Shown here piece by piece: positions 17,099-28,408 of a stretch of 64,000 nucleotides of DNA. Under the pieces are notes generated by a model. The model made no database searches. It saw nothing but the letters and a program-made list of their open reading frames with translations, and was not told where the DNA came from. The translations under genes and the position numbers were made by a program. The stretch spans positions 1-64,000 of the forward strand of contig NZ_JAPFHA010000005.1 of the NCBI RefSeq assembly GCF_026586805.1. Reading direction: 5' to 3'. Numbering within the stretch: position 1 is the stretch's first letter; the number at the start of each line of letters is the position of its first letter. This stretch comes from Niveibacterium sp. 24ML (GTDB lineage: Bacteria > Pseudomonadota > Gammaproteobacteria > Burkholderiales > Rhodocyclaceae).

Positions 17099-18262
17099 CT
17101 AACGCGCCGCCACGATGCCCTGCTGCGCCGCCCAGAGGCCAACATCTTCGCGGCGGATGGCGGCAGCCATCAGCGCCGGGAACTGATCCGGGCTGCACGC
17201 AAACGAGGGCACCCCGAGTGCGGCCAGCTTGGCGGCAAGCTGATGGTCGTAGGAGGGCGCGCCCTCATCGCTGAGCGCCAGCAGCGTGATCACCTGCACG
17301 CCGGACTGCACCAGTTCGCTGGCGCGTTGCAGCAGGTTCTTCTCGACACCGCCTTCGTACAGGTCGGAGATCAACACCATGATCGTGTTGCGCGGATCGC
17401 GTACCAGTGATTGGCAGTAGCCGACCGCGCGGTTGATGTCGGTGCCGCCGCCCAGTTGCACACCGAACAGCACTTCCACCGGGTCGCTCAATTGCTCGGT
17501 GAGGTCGACCACTGCGGTATCGAAGACCACCATGTGCGTCTTCACCGCCGGCAGCGAGGCCATCACCGCGCCGAAGATGCTGGAGTACACCACCGAGGCG
17601 GCCATCGAACCGCTCTGGTCGATGCACAGGATCACCTCGCGCTGGGTGCGGCGCGCCTTGCGACCGTAGCCGATCAGCGTCTGCGGAATGATGCTGCGGT
17701 AGTCCGCCTGCCAGTGCCGCAGGTTGGCGCGGATCGTGCGGCCCCAGTCGATTTCCGCATGGCGCGGACGGCGGTTGCGCTCGGCCCGGTTCAAGGCGCC
17801 GGTGACCGCGCTGCGCATCGGCTCTTCGAGCTTTTTCATCAGCGCATCGACCACCTTGCGCACCACCAGGCGCGCAGTGTCGCGCGTCTTGGCGGGGATG
17901 ATGCCGCGCAGCGACATCAGCGTGGCCACCAGGTGCACATCCGGCTGCACCGCTTCGAGCATCTCCGGCTGGAACAGCATGCTCTTCAGATCGAGGCGCT
18001 CGAAGGCGTCTTTCTGCATCACCTGCACCACCGATGCCGGGAAGTACTGTCGGATGTCGCCCAGCCAGCGCGCCACCCGCGGCGACGAAGCACCGCTGCC
18101 GCCGCGCAGGCCGCCCGCGCTGTCGGCGTCGTAGAGCGCGGTGATGGCCTGGTCGATGCGCAGATCGTCGCCGGTGAGGCTGCTGCCACAGGATTCGGCG
18201 GCCGCTTCACCCAGCACCATGCGCCAGCGGTGCAGGCGCGCCGCGTGTTCGGCAGTACTCAT
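17099..18262 (-). CDS. VWA-domain protein of the SWIM/DUF5691/MoxR/DUF5682 operon
   Basis: Fifth and last gene of the operon, 387 residues. The N-terminal half is helical (RVARWLGDIRQYFPASVVQVMQKDAFERLDLKSMLF). The C-terminal half is a von Willebrand A domain with an intact MIDAS metal site: D215-x-S217-x-S219 in CIDQSGSM, Thr in GGGTDINRA, and Asp in LISDLYEGG. It resembles the CoxE/VWA partners of MoxR AAA+ ATPases, thought to recruit or hold client proteins. The ATG at 18262 overlaps the upstream stop by 4 nt (ATGA). The genes of this operon are so tightly packed that they very likely form one complex or pathway, whose client is unknown. Confidence 0.88.
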   Translation of the reverse strand: MSTAEHAARLHRWRMVLGEAAAESCGSSLTGDDLRIDQAITALYDADSAGGLRGGSGASSPRVARWLGDIRQYFPASVVQVMQKDAFERLDLKSMLFQPEMLEAVQPDVHLVATLMSLRGIIPAKTRDTARLVVRKVVDALMKKLEEPMRSAVTGALNRAERNRRPRHAEIDWGRTIRANLRHWQADYRSIIPQTLIGYGRKARRTQREVILCIDQSGSMAASVVYSSIFGAVMASLPAVKTHMVVFDTAVVDLTEQLSDPVEVLFGVQLGGGTDINRAVGYCQSLVRDPRNTIMVLISDLYEGGVEKNLLQRASELVQSGVQVITLLALSDEGAPSYDHQLAAKLAALGVPSFACSPDQFPALMAAAIRREDVGLWAAQQGIVAAR

Positions 18263-20532
18263 TGCGACACTCCGAGTAGTTGGCGCAGCAAGGGCAGTGC
18301 GCGTTCGGCGCGCTCGGTATCCCAATCCGGCTGGGTGGCGGTTTGCGCAGTGGCGGCCGGCCGCTGCGCCCGTTCGCCCAACTGGCGACGTTCCGGCGCG
18401 CTGAAGGCCGAAAACGCGCGCCGCAAGAGCGGCAGTACGCGCTGGAAGTGCGCATCGTTGAGCGTGCAGAGCCAGTCATCAACCAGCGCCCACAACTGCG
18501 CATCGTGCAGCAACACCAGCGCGCTCTGGTTCAGGAAGCCTTCGAGCCAGGCCGCCGCCGGTGCCGGGTCGTTGCCGGCCGAAAGCGCGCGGCTCATGCG
18601 CAGGGCGGTATCGTCCGCCGTGGTTTGGCGGGTGTCGAACAGCAGGCGGGCGGCAAGGCCGGCGACCATGCCGTGGCAGGTCTCGGCCGTGGCAAGCCGC
18701 GCCAGCGCCGCAGACCATGCCTCGGACAAGGCCTCGCGTTCGAGCAGGCGCACCGCCTGGTGGGCGCCGGCGATCGCCTCGCGCATGGTCTGCGCGGCAT
18801 CGTCGTCGAGCGCGCTGCAGGCGCCCGGCAGGCCGATCGCGGCACGCGGCACGAGGCGGTCGAGCAGGTGTTCGACCATGCCAACATCGGTTTTCCGCAC
18901 ATTGCCGTAGCGCGCCAGATTGGCGAGCGAGGGCAGGGCTTGGAGCATCTGCACCACATCGCTGGCGAGCGCCGCAAGGTCTTCAAGCGCGCGGGTCACC
19001 GGCGCGATGGCGGTCTGCAGATCGGCCAGCAGCACCTGATTCACCAGCGCCGAGAGTTCGGGCAGTGCCTCGGCCTTGAGCGCTCGATCGATCGCGCGCG
19101 CGGCGGCGGCCTCGGCCACGCTGTTGCCCCAGCGGCTGGCGTTGATCACCGCGATCGCCAGCTCCGGCGCCCACTGCAGGGTCCAGATTTCGTGGAAGCT
19201 CCCTTTGGCGCTGCGGCCGGTCTTGCTCAGGGCGCCCCAGCCGATGTCCAGCAACACCAGCCGGTGCAGCAGATGGCTGCGCGCCAGATCGTTGGCCTGG
19301 CGCAGATCGAGATCGAGCGCCTTCTGGCCGGCCTCGGGCTTGAGCCGCAGGCTTTTCTGCCACTGGGCGATGTCGCGCTGCAGTGGCACCGCGGGCGCGT
19401 CTTTCGGCGTGCTGCCGAGGCGGTCGCCGACGATCATCGCGCGCGCGATCAACTGCATCGGTGCGTCGTCACCCATGCACACCACGGTGCGCAGCGCTTC
19501 GCCGAGTTCGTCCAGCCCCGGCTGCGGGCGTTCGCGCAAGGCGGCGAGCGAATCGGCCAGGCGCACCGCTTCGATGAGGTGGGCGGAGGAGCAATCCAGC
19601 CCTTCGGCGCGGAACAGCGCCGCGGCGCGTGCGAGCCAAGCGGTGGCGCGACGTTCGGGCGTGGTGGTCCACAGATGTTCGTACCAGCCGGGCGAGGCAA
19701 CGCCGGCACCGTAGCCGCTGTGCACGCTCAGGTTGGCGTTGGACCAGGGCACCCAGGTGGCGGCCACTTTCACGCGCGGCAGCGCCTTGAGCAGCTCGTT
19801 ATCGGCCTTGGCGCTGGGCATCTCCGCCAGCGCCGGTACATGCCAAGCCCCGCAGACCACCGCGATGCGCGCGAAGCCGTCCTTCTGCGCCAGGCGGATG
19901 CACTTGCGCATGTGCGCCTCGCGCAGCGCCTCACGGTGTTGTGCGGCCTCGTTCCGGCTGGCTTGCGGTGCTTCGGCCCGCACCGTGCTCATCGCCTCGC
20001 GGATCGCGGCGAACAGGTCGAGGCTGTCGCCGCGCTCTTCGACCATGTGGTTCCACCAGGCTTCACCGTCGCCATAGCCGGCGGCGCGGCCCAACCAGTC
20101 GAGCGGGTCGCCGCTGGCGCCGGCTTCTTCGCTGGTTTGATCGGGCTCGGCGCTGGCCGCGTCGGTCGGCGGGGCGGGTTCGCCTTCCGCCTCCGGCGGG
20201 CGCGCGAGCGCAAAGCGGTGGCCGACCGGCAGATCGATGAAGCGTGTCGGGATACCCCGTTCCACCGCGTAGCGCAGCGCGTTCCATTCCGGCGAGAAGG
20301 CAGCAAAGGGGTAGAAGGCTGCCTCGCGCGAATCCTCGGGGTTGTAGATCAGCAGTGCGACCGGCGGCAGCAGCGCGGCATCGCAGATCAACGGCAACAT
20401 CGCCTCGCCTTCGGGCGGGCCTTCGACCAGCAGGCAGTCCGGCTGCAGCTCGGTGAGCGCGCGCATCAGGCTGCGTGCGCAGCCCGGCCCATGGTGGCGA
20501 ATGCCGAAGAGGTGGATCGGGGCGTCGGCCAT
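18259..20532 (-). CDS. DUF5682 family protein, TraB/EreA/ChaN-like
   Basis: Protein of 757 residues matching DUF5682. The N-terminal domain begins with a strand-loop FGIRHHGPGCARS (H13, H14), then LLVEGPPEGE (E37) and later VVCGAWHVPALA. This Gly-x-x-His ... Glu-x-Pro ... Gly-Ala-x-His pattern recalls the TraB/PrgY and erythromycin-esterase/ChaN-like folds, whose His and Glu residues are catalytic or metal binding; the relationship is an inference from motifs. Residues from about 250 onward are all helical. An acidic Glu/Pro-rich insertion lies at about 118-138. The gene follows the AAA+ gene by 7 bp and overlaps the VWA gene by 4 bp. Confidence 0.85.
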   Translation of the reverse strand: MADAPIHLFGIRHHGPGCARSLMRALTELQPDCLLVEGPPEGEAMLPLICDAALLPPVALLIYNPEDSREAAFYPFAAFSPEWNALRYAVERGIPTRFIDLPVGHRFALARPPEAEGEPAPPTDAASAEPDQTSEEAGASGDPLDWLGRAAGYGDGEAWWNHMVEERGDSLDLFAAIREAMSTVRAEAPQASRNEAAQHREALREAHMRKCIRLAQKDGFARIAVVCGAWHVPALAEMPSAKADNELLKALPRVKVAATWVPWSNANLSVHSGYGAGVASPGWYEHLWTTTPERRATAWLARAAALFRAEGLDCSSAHLIEAVRLADSLAALRERPQPGLDELGEALRTVVCMGDDAPMQLIARAMIVGDRLGSTPKDAPAVPLQRDIAQWQKSLRLKPEAGQKALDLDLRQANDLARSHLLHRLVLLDIGWGALSKTGRSAKGSFHEIWTLQWAPELAIAVINASRWGNSVAEAAAARAIDRALKAEALPELSALVNQVLLADLQTAIAPVTRALEDLAALASDVVQMLQALPSLANLARYGNVRKTDVGMVEHLLDRLVPRAAIGLPGACSALDDDAAQTMREAIAGAHQAVRLLEREALSEAWSAALARLATAETCHGMVAGLAARLLFDTRQTTADDTALRMSRALSAGNDPAPAAAWLEGFLNQSALVLLHDAQLWALVDDWLCTLNDAHFQRVLPLLRRAFSAFSAPERRQLGERAQRPAATAQTATQPDWDTERAERALPLLRQLLGVSQ

Positions 20533-20539
20533 TGGCGGC

Positions 20540-21619
20540 TCAGTCGTGATCGCGGCAGGCGCGGTACAGATCCTTCCAGTCGCTGCGCTCCTTCATCACG
20601 GTTTCCTGATATTCGCGCCACACCACCGCGTCCTGCACCGGATCTTTGACGATCGCGCCGACCAGGCTGCTCGCAATGTCGCCGGCACGCAGCACGCCGT
20701 CACCAAAGTGGCCAGCGAGTGCCATGCCGCTGTTGATCACCGAGATCGCCTCGGCGGTGCTGAGCGTGGCGCTGGAGGTCTTGAGCTTGGTCTTGCCGTC
20801 TTCGGTCTGGCCGTTGCGCAACTCACGGAAGATCTGCACCACGCGGCGCACTTCCTTGAGTGCCGGCGGCTCGCCCGGCAGTTGCAGCGCGCGGCCCAGT
20901 TCGCTGACGCGCTTGGTGACGATCGCCACCTCTTCATCCTCGCTACTGGGCACCGGCAGGATCACGGTGTTGAAGCGGCGCTTGAGCGCGCTCGAAAGTT
21001 CGTTGATGCCCTTGTCGCGGTTGTTGGCGGTAGCGATGACGTTGAAGCCGCGCACCGCCTGGGTGGCGATGCCCAATTCAGGCACCGGCAGCGATTTTTC
21101 CGACAGGATGGTGATCAGCGTGTCCTGCACATCTGCTGGGATGCGGGTGAGTTCTTCGACCCGCGCGGTCTTGCCGGCTTCCATCGCCCGCATCATCGGG
21201 CTGGGCACCAGCGCTTGCTTCGACGGGCCCTTGGAGAGCAGTTCGGCGTAGTTCCAGCCGTAGCGCAGCTGTTCTTCGCTGGTGCCGGCGGTGCCCTGGA
21301 TCAGCAAGGTGGAATCACCGCTGATCGCGGCCGCAAGGTGTTCCGAGACCCAGGACTTGGCGGTGCCCGGCACGCCGAAGAGCAGCAAGGCGCGGTCGGT
21401 GGCAAGCGTGGCGACTGCGGTTTCCATCAGGCGCTGGCTGCCGATGTACTTGGGGCTGACGGTAAAGCCGTTGTCGAGCTTGCCACCCATCAGGTAGGTC
21501 ACAACCGCCCAGGGCGAGAGCACCCAGTTGCCTGGCCGCTCGCGGGTATCGGCTTGCTTGAGCGCTTCGAGCTCTTCGGCAAACTGGTTTTCGGCATGTT
21601 GGCGCAGTACTTGGCTCAT
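20540..21619 (-). CDS. MoxR-like AAA+ ATPase
   Basis: ATPase of 359 residues. The Walker A is GVPGTAKSW (K88). The Walker B-like segment is ARVEELTRIPADVQDTL, with Glu-Glu in place of the usual Asp-Glu. Sensor 1 is NVIATANNRDKG and the arginine-finger region is LSSALKRRFN. The layout matches AAA_5/MoxR ATPases that pair with VWA proteins to remodel protein complexes. The ATG at 21619 overlaps the DUF5691 stop (ATGA). Neighbours are DUF5691 upstream and DUF5682 and VWA downstream, so it is the motor of this operon. Whether the Asp-to-Glu change in Walker B affects ATP hydrolysis is unknown. Confidence 0.9.
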   Translation of the reverse strand: MSQVLRQHAENQFAEELEALKQADTRERPGNWVLSPWAVVTYLMGGKLDNGFTVSPKYIGSQRLMETAVATLATDRALLLFGVPGTAKSWVSEHLAAAISGDSTLLIQGTAGTSEEQLRYGWNYAELLSKGPSKQALVPSPMMRAMEAGKTARVEELTRIPADVQDTLITILSEKSLPVPELGIATQAVRGFNVIATANNRDKGINELSSALKRRFNTVILPVPSSEDEEVAIVTKRVSELGRALQLPGEPPALKEVRRVVQIFRELRNGQTEDGKTKLKTSSATLSTAEAISVINSGMALAGHFGDGVLRAGDIASSLVGAIVKDPVQDAVVWREYQETVMKERSDWKDLYRACRDHD

Positions 21620-23163
21620 GTTGATTTCCGCAAGCTGAGGGGTCGATTGAGGGTTTTGCGCAGAGCGGCAATCGCCAGCACACGCGCAAGGGTTTCGCTG
21701 AAGTACAGCGTATCCGGCTTGTCCAGCGGCCAGTGCTGGCCGGCCTCATCGAGGCATTCGGGCGGGATCAGGCAGATGAACTCGGGCAGGGTTTTGCGCA
21801 GCGCGTAGTCCCACTTGCCGGCATCGCTGCCCAGTAGTTCGCGGACTTCCTTGAGCACCAGGCGGGCAAAGGCTGCAGAACAGGGCTCGGCACTCTGGTT
21901 GATGCGGCCCAGCAGATCGCCCAGCGCGCGCTGGCGGTTCTGCACCAATGGCCGCCAGTGGGCTTCGCGCCGCGCGGCCGGCAGGTACTCGATCAGGGTG
22001 ATCCAGTCGGTGCGCAGGGCGCTGAGCATGGGTGCATCAGCGGTGGCGAGCAGGGCTTCGATCCACTCGGGCGGCGCTTCACGCGCCAGCACTTCGCCCC
22101 AGCCGCGCATCACCGCTTCGGCCCAGTCACTCGCCTTCGCCCACTGCACCAGTTCGGCGGCCGACTGACCGGTATGGCTCACCCAGAACGCCAGCGGAAC
22201 CGCCCGCACCAGCTGGTACAACCACCAGGCCCGCTCGCCGAGCGTTTCGCTCTTGGCCCGCGTGGTGTCGATCGCGTCGGCTTTCCAGTCGTCGCCGAAA
22301 GCTTCGGGCGGATCGAGTTGCCAGACGGTGCGGAACAGCTTGCGCTGGGTGCTCAGGCAGGCGCCGAGTCGGCTCGCCATCCGCGTCGCGTAGCGGCTTG
22401 CCGGCAGCGCCGCGAGCAGGCTGGCGGCGAGTTGGCGCACTTCCTTGCTGCGGTCGCCAAGCAGCGATTCGAGAAAGACCTCGTCGGCCGGGCCGAGCGC
22501 AAGCGACAAGGTTTCGAGCAATTGGGCGCGTTCGCGCGCATCGAATTCGGCAAAGCCGGCAGCGAGGCGCTCGCGCGCGGCATCGGGCGCAACGGCACGC
22601 AGTTGGGCGAGCAAGGCCTTGCGTTGCTCAAGGCTGCCGTGGTCCCACAATTCAAGTTCCGGTGCGGCGGCCGCAGCCAGGGCGATCTGCCAGTCCGGGT
22701 TCTGACGGGCGAGCCACTGCCCGCGCTCACCGAGGCTCGCAGCGACGGCTTGGCGCAAGGCCGGCGTCTTCTGTGCGAGCGACAAGGCGGCTGGCAGCAA
22801 ACTCGGCGGCAGGACCGCGCCCTGTTCGGCCAGCCGCCGCAGCGCTTCGGCACGCAGCAAATCCGGGCCTTCGCTCAGAACAGCGCTCAGCGCGGCGCGC
22901 CAGTCGGGGTCGTCGAGCCTTGCAGCAGACTCGTCCGCACAGCGGGGCGGTAAGGAATCGCCGGTGCGCATCGGCACATGGCCGGCACGGCCGCACACCG
23001 CAAGAATGCCGGCACGGCGCAAGACCTGCACTTCGACCGGGGTATCCGATGTGTTGGCAGCCTCAGCCAGATCGCCAATCGGTCCGGTGGTCTGCGCCAA
23101 ATCCGGCGGCCGGCGTTCGGTGCCAAGCAAGACTTGATTGGCAAGCTGCTGCAGCGCGTTCAT
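21616..23163 (-). CDS. DUF5691 family protein (helical-repeat scaffold)
   Basis: Protein of 515 residues matching DUF5691, from the ATG at 23163 (MNALQQLANQVLLGTERRPP). Almost entirely helical: repeated LLRAEALRRLAEQG, LAAGFAEFDARERAQLLETLSLAL and SLLGDRSKEVRQLAASLLAALP segments look like HEAT/ARM-type repeats, suggesting a protein-binding scaffold. It overlaps the SWIM gene by 4 nt upstream (ATGA) and the AAA+ gene by 4 nt downstream. No enzymatic motif is seen. Its invariable neighbour here is the AAA+ ATPase, so it may be the adaptor. Confidence 0.85.
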   Translation of the reverse strand: MNALQQLANQVLLGTERRPPDLAQTTGPIGDLAEAANTSDTPVEVQVLRRAGILAVCGRAGHVPMRTGDSLPPRCADESAARLDDPDWRAALSAVLSEGPDLLRAEALRRLAEQGAVLPPSLLPAALSLAQKTPALRQAVAASLGERGQWLARQNPDWQIALAAAAAPELELWDHGSLEQRKALLAQLRAVAPDAARERLAAGFAEFDARERAQLLETLSLALGPADEVFLESLLGDRSKEVRQLAASLLAALPASRYATRMASRLGACLSTQRKLFRTVWQLDPPEAFGDDWKADAIDTTRAKSETLGERAWWLYQLVRAVPLAFWVSHTGQSAAELVQWAKASDWAEAVMRGWGEVLAREAPPEWIEALLATADAPMLSALRTDWITLIEYLPAARREAHWRPLVQNRQRALGDLLGRINQSAEPCSAAFARLVLKEVRELLGSDAGKWDYALRKTLPEFICLIPPECLDEAGQHWPLDKPDTLYFSETLARVLAIAALRKTLNRPLSLRKST

Positions 23164-24497
23164 GCGGCCACCCCGTCCTGGACCCAGAACAAACCGTGTT
23201 TCCAGGCGCTCAGCAGCCGCAAGGCGCCGCCCTGCCATTCGCCGAACACGCTGATCGCTTCGCCGCCACTTTCCGCCAGCAAAATCCAGCCCTCCTCATC
23301 CGGCAGCACGATCGGCACGATCTGTTGCGACGTCGTTTGCAGCCACCAGCCGTGCGCGTCGTGCCGCGGTACACCGTTGCTGAACAGCATGGGCTGCGGC
23401 GCCTGCCAGGGGTTGGCGGCCTCCGCCAAGGCGAGGGTGTTGAGCGACTCGTCGAGCGTGAGCGTGGGCGGCGCATCGACCCGTTCGATCTGCGCCGCCT
23501 CGCCCAGCACGATAGCGCGCAAGGGCGCATTGCCGGGGTAAAAGGCAAGGCGCATACGCAGGCGCGACGAGGTGAGGAAAGACTGGTCGAAGCGGCGGCT
23601 GCCGTGTGCGTAGTCCAGCAGCAGCGCGTAGCGCCCGGTGGCGCTGCCCCGCAGCCAGACCCGACGTACCCAGAGGCGGCCGTCTTCATCGATGCACTGA
23701 CCCAGCACCACCCAGTCGTCTTCGATCTGCTCGCCGGCGGCGGCAACCGTTTCGCGATCCACCGGCAAACCCAGCGCGTAGCGAAGATCGGCCTGAACCG
23801 GCTCGGGCAGGGTTTCGATGCGGCTGAAGGCATCGATCAACAAACGCAGTTGGCCGAGGCCGCCGAGCACCCGCGCCGGCCAGTCCTCGCCCTTCGACAC
23901 CGCCGCGCCGATGCGGCGCAACTGGTAGGCAAGGCCTGGCAACTGGGCGTCGATCATGCGCGTCGCAAGCTCATCCCACTGCGATGTACGGCCGGGCAGT
24001 TGGGCGAGGCCTTCACGCAATCGATCGTTGAGCCAGCGTTCCAGTTCATCGATACCGCCCTGCATCCGTGTCTGCCGCTGTGCATCGCGCCGCGCAGCCG
24101 CTTGCGGATCGCTAGTCGCGGCCTCGGTGCTTGCCGTATCAGCCTGCTTTGCGGCCTGCTTCTCGGCCCGCTGCTTGCGCGAATCCAGCCACTCCGAAAC
24201 CCAAGCTGGCGGCGACGATTGCACAAATTTGTCCGGCACCTGTGCCAGCAGCAGCAACAGAGCCAGCCCATGCTTGCAGGGAAACTTGCGGCTCGGGCAA
24301 GTGCAACGGAAGGCCGGGCCGGACTTGTCGACCTGCACCTGGTAGGGTTTGGAACCACTTCCCTGACATTCGCCCCAGACCGCATCGGCGTCGAAGGACA
24401 AAGTCGGCCACTTCGCCGGAACCACCAGCCCCTTGGCGGCCTTCGTCGAAGAATCGTCAGGCGATAGCTGCAGGACTTCGTCGGCGCTGAGCTGCAT
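23160..24497 (-). CDS. SWIM zinc-finger protein, first gene of the operon
   Basis: Protein of 445 residues with a SWIM-type zinc finger near the N-terminus: C65-x-C67-x6-C74-x-H76 in FRCTCPSRKFPCKHGLALLLL. SWIM domains bind DNA or protein. A charged, alanine-rich linker follows (residues about 108-150), then a helical/beta region with no recognised family. The ATG at 24497 is the 5' end of the five-gene leftward operon; the 147 bp upstream, shared with the end of gyrB, must hold the promoter, but no strong -35/-10 pair was found and the ribosome-binding site is weak. Confidence 0.87.
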   Translation of the reverse strand: MQLSADEVLQLSPDDSSTKAAKGLVVPAKWPTLSFDADAVWGECQGSGSKPYQVQVDKSGPAFRCTCPSRKFPCKHGLALLLLLAQVPDKFVQSSPPAWVSEWLDSRKQRAEKQAAKQADTASTEAATSDPQAAARRDAQRQTRMQGGIDELERWLNDRLREGLAQLPGRTSQWDELATRMIDAQLPGLAYQLRRIGAAVSKGEDWPARVLGGLGQLRLLIDAFSRIETLPEPVQADLRYALGLPVDRETVAAAGEQIEDDWVVLGQCIDEDGRLWVRRVWLRGSATGRYALLLDYAHGSRRFDQSFLTSSRLRMRLAFYPGNAPLRAIVLGEAAQIERVDAPPTLTLDESLNTLALAEAANPWQAPQPMLFSNGVPRHDAHGWWLQTTSQQIVPIVLPDEEGWILLAESGGEAISVFGEWQGGALRLLSAWKHGLFWVQDGVAA

Positions 24498-24602
24498 CAG
24501 GAATCAGGGGGGTCGGGTTGGTCGGAATATTGGCTCGATGGGCCAATCAATCTGAACAGGCACAGCTAGTGGAAACGACCAGCGGAGCAGGAAGAGCCAA
24601 AG

Positions 24603-24633
24603 AATGAGGCCTCTTTCGAGGCCTCATTTTTTT
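24603..24633. terminator. Bidirectional-looking intrinsic terminator downstream of gyrB
   Basis: An 11-bp perfect stem AATGAGGCCTC/GAGGCCTCATT (24603-24613, 24618-24628) with a TTTC loop. A run of seven T lies on the plus strand (24627-24633); reading leftward from gyrB the hairpin is followed by CTTT. It sits 12 bp after the gyrB stop. Confidence 0.75.
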
Positions 24634-24644
24634 GAAATTTCGAA

Positions 24645-27215
<2,571 letters not shown>

Positions 27216-27304
27216 TCAGCACCCGACCAGGGCGCAGCAATGCCAAAGCACTGCGCGCCCGAAGTCCGATCTGGAATCGCTCGGTCGGCTTGTTCTCGCT
27301 TGCG

Positions 27305-28408
27305 TTAAATACGCATCGGCATCACGACGTACTTGAAGCGGTCGTCACCCGGCAGAGTGATGAGGGCGCTCGAGTTGCCGTCGTTCAGACGCAGTTCGAT
27401 ATCGTCAGTGGCGGAATTGGTCAGCACATCAAGCAGGTAGGTGACGTTGAAACCAATATCGACAGAGTCGCCGGCATAGTCGACTTCGATCTCTTCCTGC
27501 GCTTCTTCCTGCTCGGCGTTCGAACTGACGATCTTCAAGCTACCGGTGGAAAGTACCACACGAACGCCGCGGAACTTCTCGTTCGTGAGAATCGCGACGC
27601 GATGAAGCGAGCCGAGCAGCATTGTGCGACCAAGAATCAGCAGCTTCGGATGGTTCTGCGGAATGACGCGTTCGTAGTCCGGGAACTTGCCATCGATGAG
27701 CTTGCTGATCAGCTCGATCGGCCCGAAACGGAAGCGGGCCTGGTTGCCGGCGAGGGAGATTTCCAGCGGCTCATCGCTGTCGGCAAGCTGGCGTGCGAGT
27801 TCAAGCACGGTCTTGCGCGGCAGGATGACCTCGGTCTTCGGCAGATCGCCTTCGATTTCGGCCGACGCGTAAGCGAGGCGGTGACCATCGGTGGCGACCA
27901 TGCGCAGTTCGTTGCCCTGCGCGACAACCAGCAGACCGTTGAGGTAGTAGCGGATGTCCTGCGCCGCCATCGAGTAGGCAACCTGTGCCAGCTGGCGTTT
28001 GAAGGCTTTTTGCGAAACGGTGAAGCTGATCGCGTCTGCTTCGTTGAACTGCATTCGCGGATAGTCGGCGGCCGGCAGGGTCTGCAGCGCAAACCGGCTC
28101 TTGCCTGCGTGTAGCGACAGGCGATTGGATTCGAGCTTGAGGTTGACTTCTGAGCCATCCGACAGCGCACGGAGGATGTCCTGGAACTTGCGCGCACCCA
28201 CGGTGAAGTTGGCGTCGGTTCCACCGCTTGCCTGCCCGGTTGTCCGGATCTGGATCTCGATATCAGTCGCGAGCAGGGTCAGCTCGTCTCCACGCTTTTC
28301 GATCAGAACGTTGGAGAGGATCGGGAGCGTATGGCGCTTTTCGACAATCCCGGAAACCGATTGCAGCGGACCCAGCAAAGCTTCACGTGAAGCTGTTAAC
28401 AGAAGCAT
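27305..28408 (-). CDS. dnaN: DNA polymerase III sliding clamp (beta subunit)
   Basis: Ring-shaped processivity clamp of 367 residues, with three topologically similar domains and the usual C-terminal hydrophobic-cleft end MPMRI. Recognisable segments include LPILSNVLIE, ATDIEIQI, FTVSQKAFKRQLAQVAYSMAAQDIRYYLNGLL and TDGHRLAYA. The ATG at 28408 lies at the edge of the duplicated origin region. A parS-like palindrome, AGCTTCACGTGAAGCT, sits in codons 5-10 (28379-28394). It lies downstream of dnaA in the same orientation, with the origin between them. Confidence 0.98.
   Translation of the reverse strand: MLLLTASREALLGPLQSVSGIVEKRHTLPILSNVLIEKRGDELTLLATDIEIQIRTTGQASGGTDANFTVGARKFQDILRALSDGSEVNLKLESNRLSLHAGKSRFALQTLPAADYPRMQFNEADAISFTVSQKAFKRQLAQVAYSMAAQDIRYYLNGLLVVAQGNELRMVATDGHRLAYASAEIEGDLPKTEVILPRKTVLELARQLADSDEPLEISLAGNQARFRFGPIELISKLIDGKFPDYERVIPQNHPKLLILGRTMLLGSLHRVAILTNEKFRGVRVVLSTGSLKIVSSNAEQEEAQEEIEVDYAGDSVDIGFNVTYLLDVLTNSATDDIELRLNDGNSSALITLPGDDRFKYVVMPMRI
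28379..28394. other. parS-like palindrome in the 5' end of dnaN
   Basis: AGCTTCACGTGAAGCT is a perfect palindrome sharing the ten-base core TTCACGTGAA and 12 of 16 positions with the TGTTTCACGTGAAACA parS consensus. It differs from the two perfect copies near 34.8 and 35.6 kb and is constrained by coding, so ParB binding is uncertain. Confidence 0.3.

Noticed and set aside
18280-20649. 789-codon plus-strand frame opposite DUF5682
   Set aside because: Antisense shadow of a coupled operon gene, Arg/Gly/His-rich with no recognisable domain.
22032-24467. 811-codon plus-strand frame opposite DUF5691 and SWIM genes
   Set aside because: Spans two real minus-strand genes and has shadow-type composition with no start signal.
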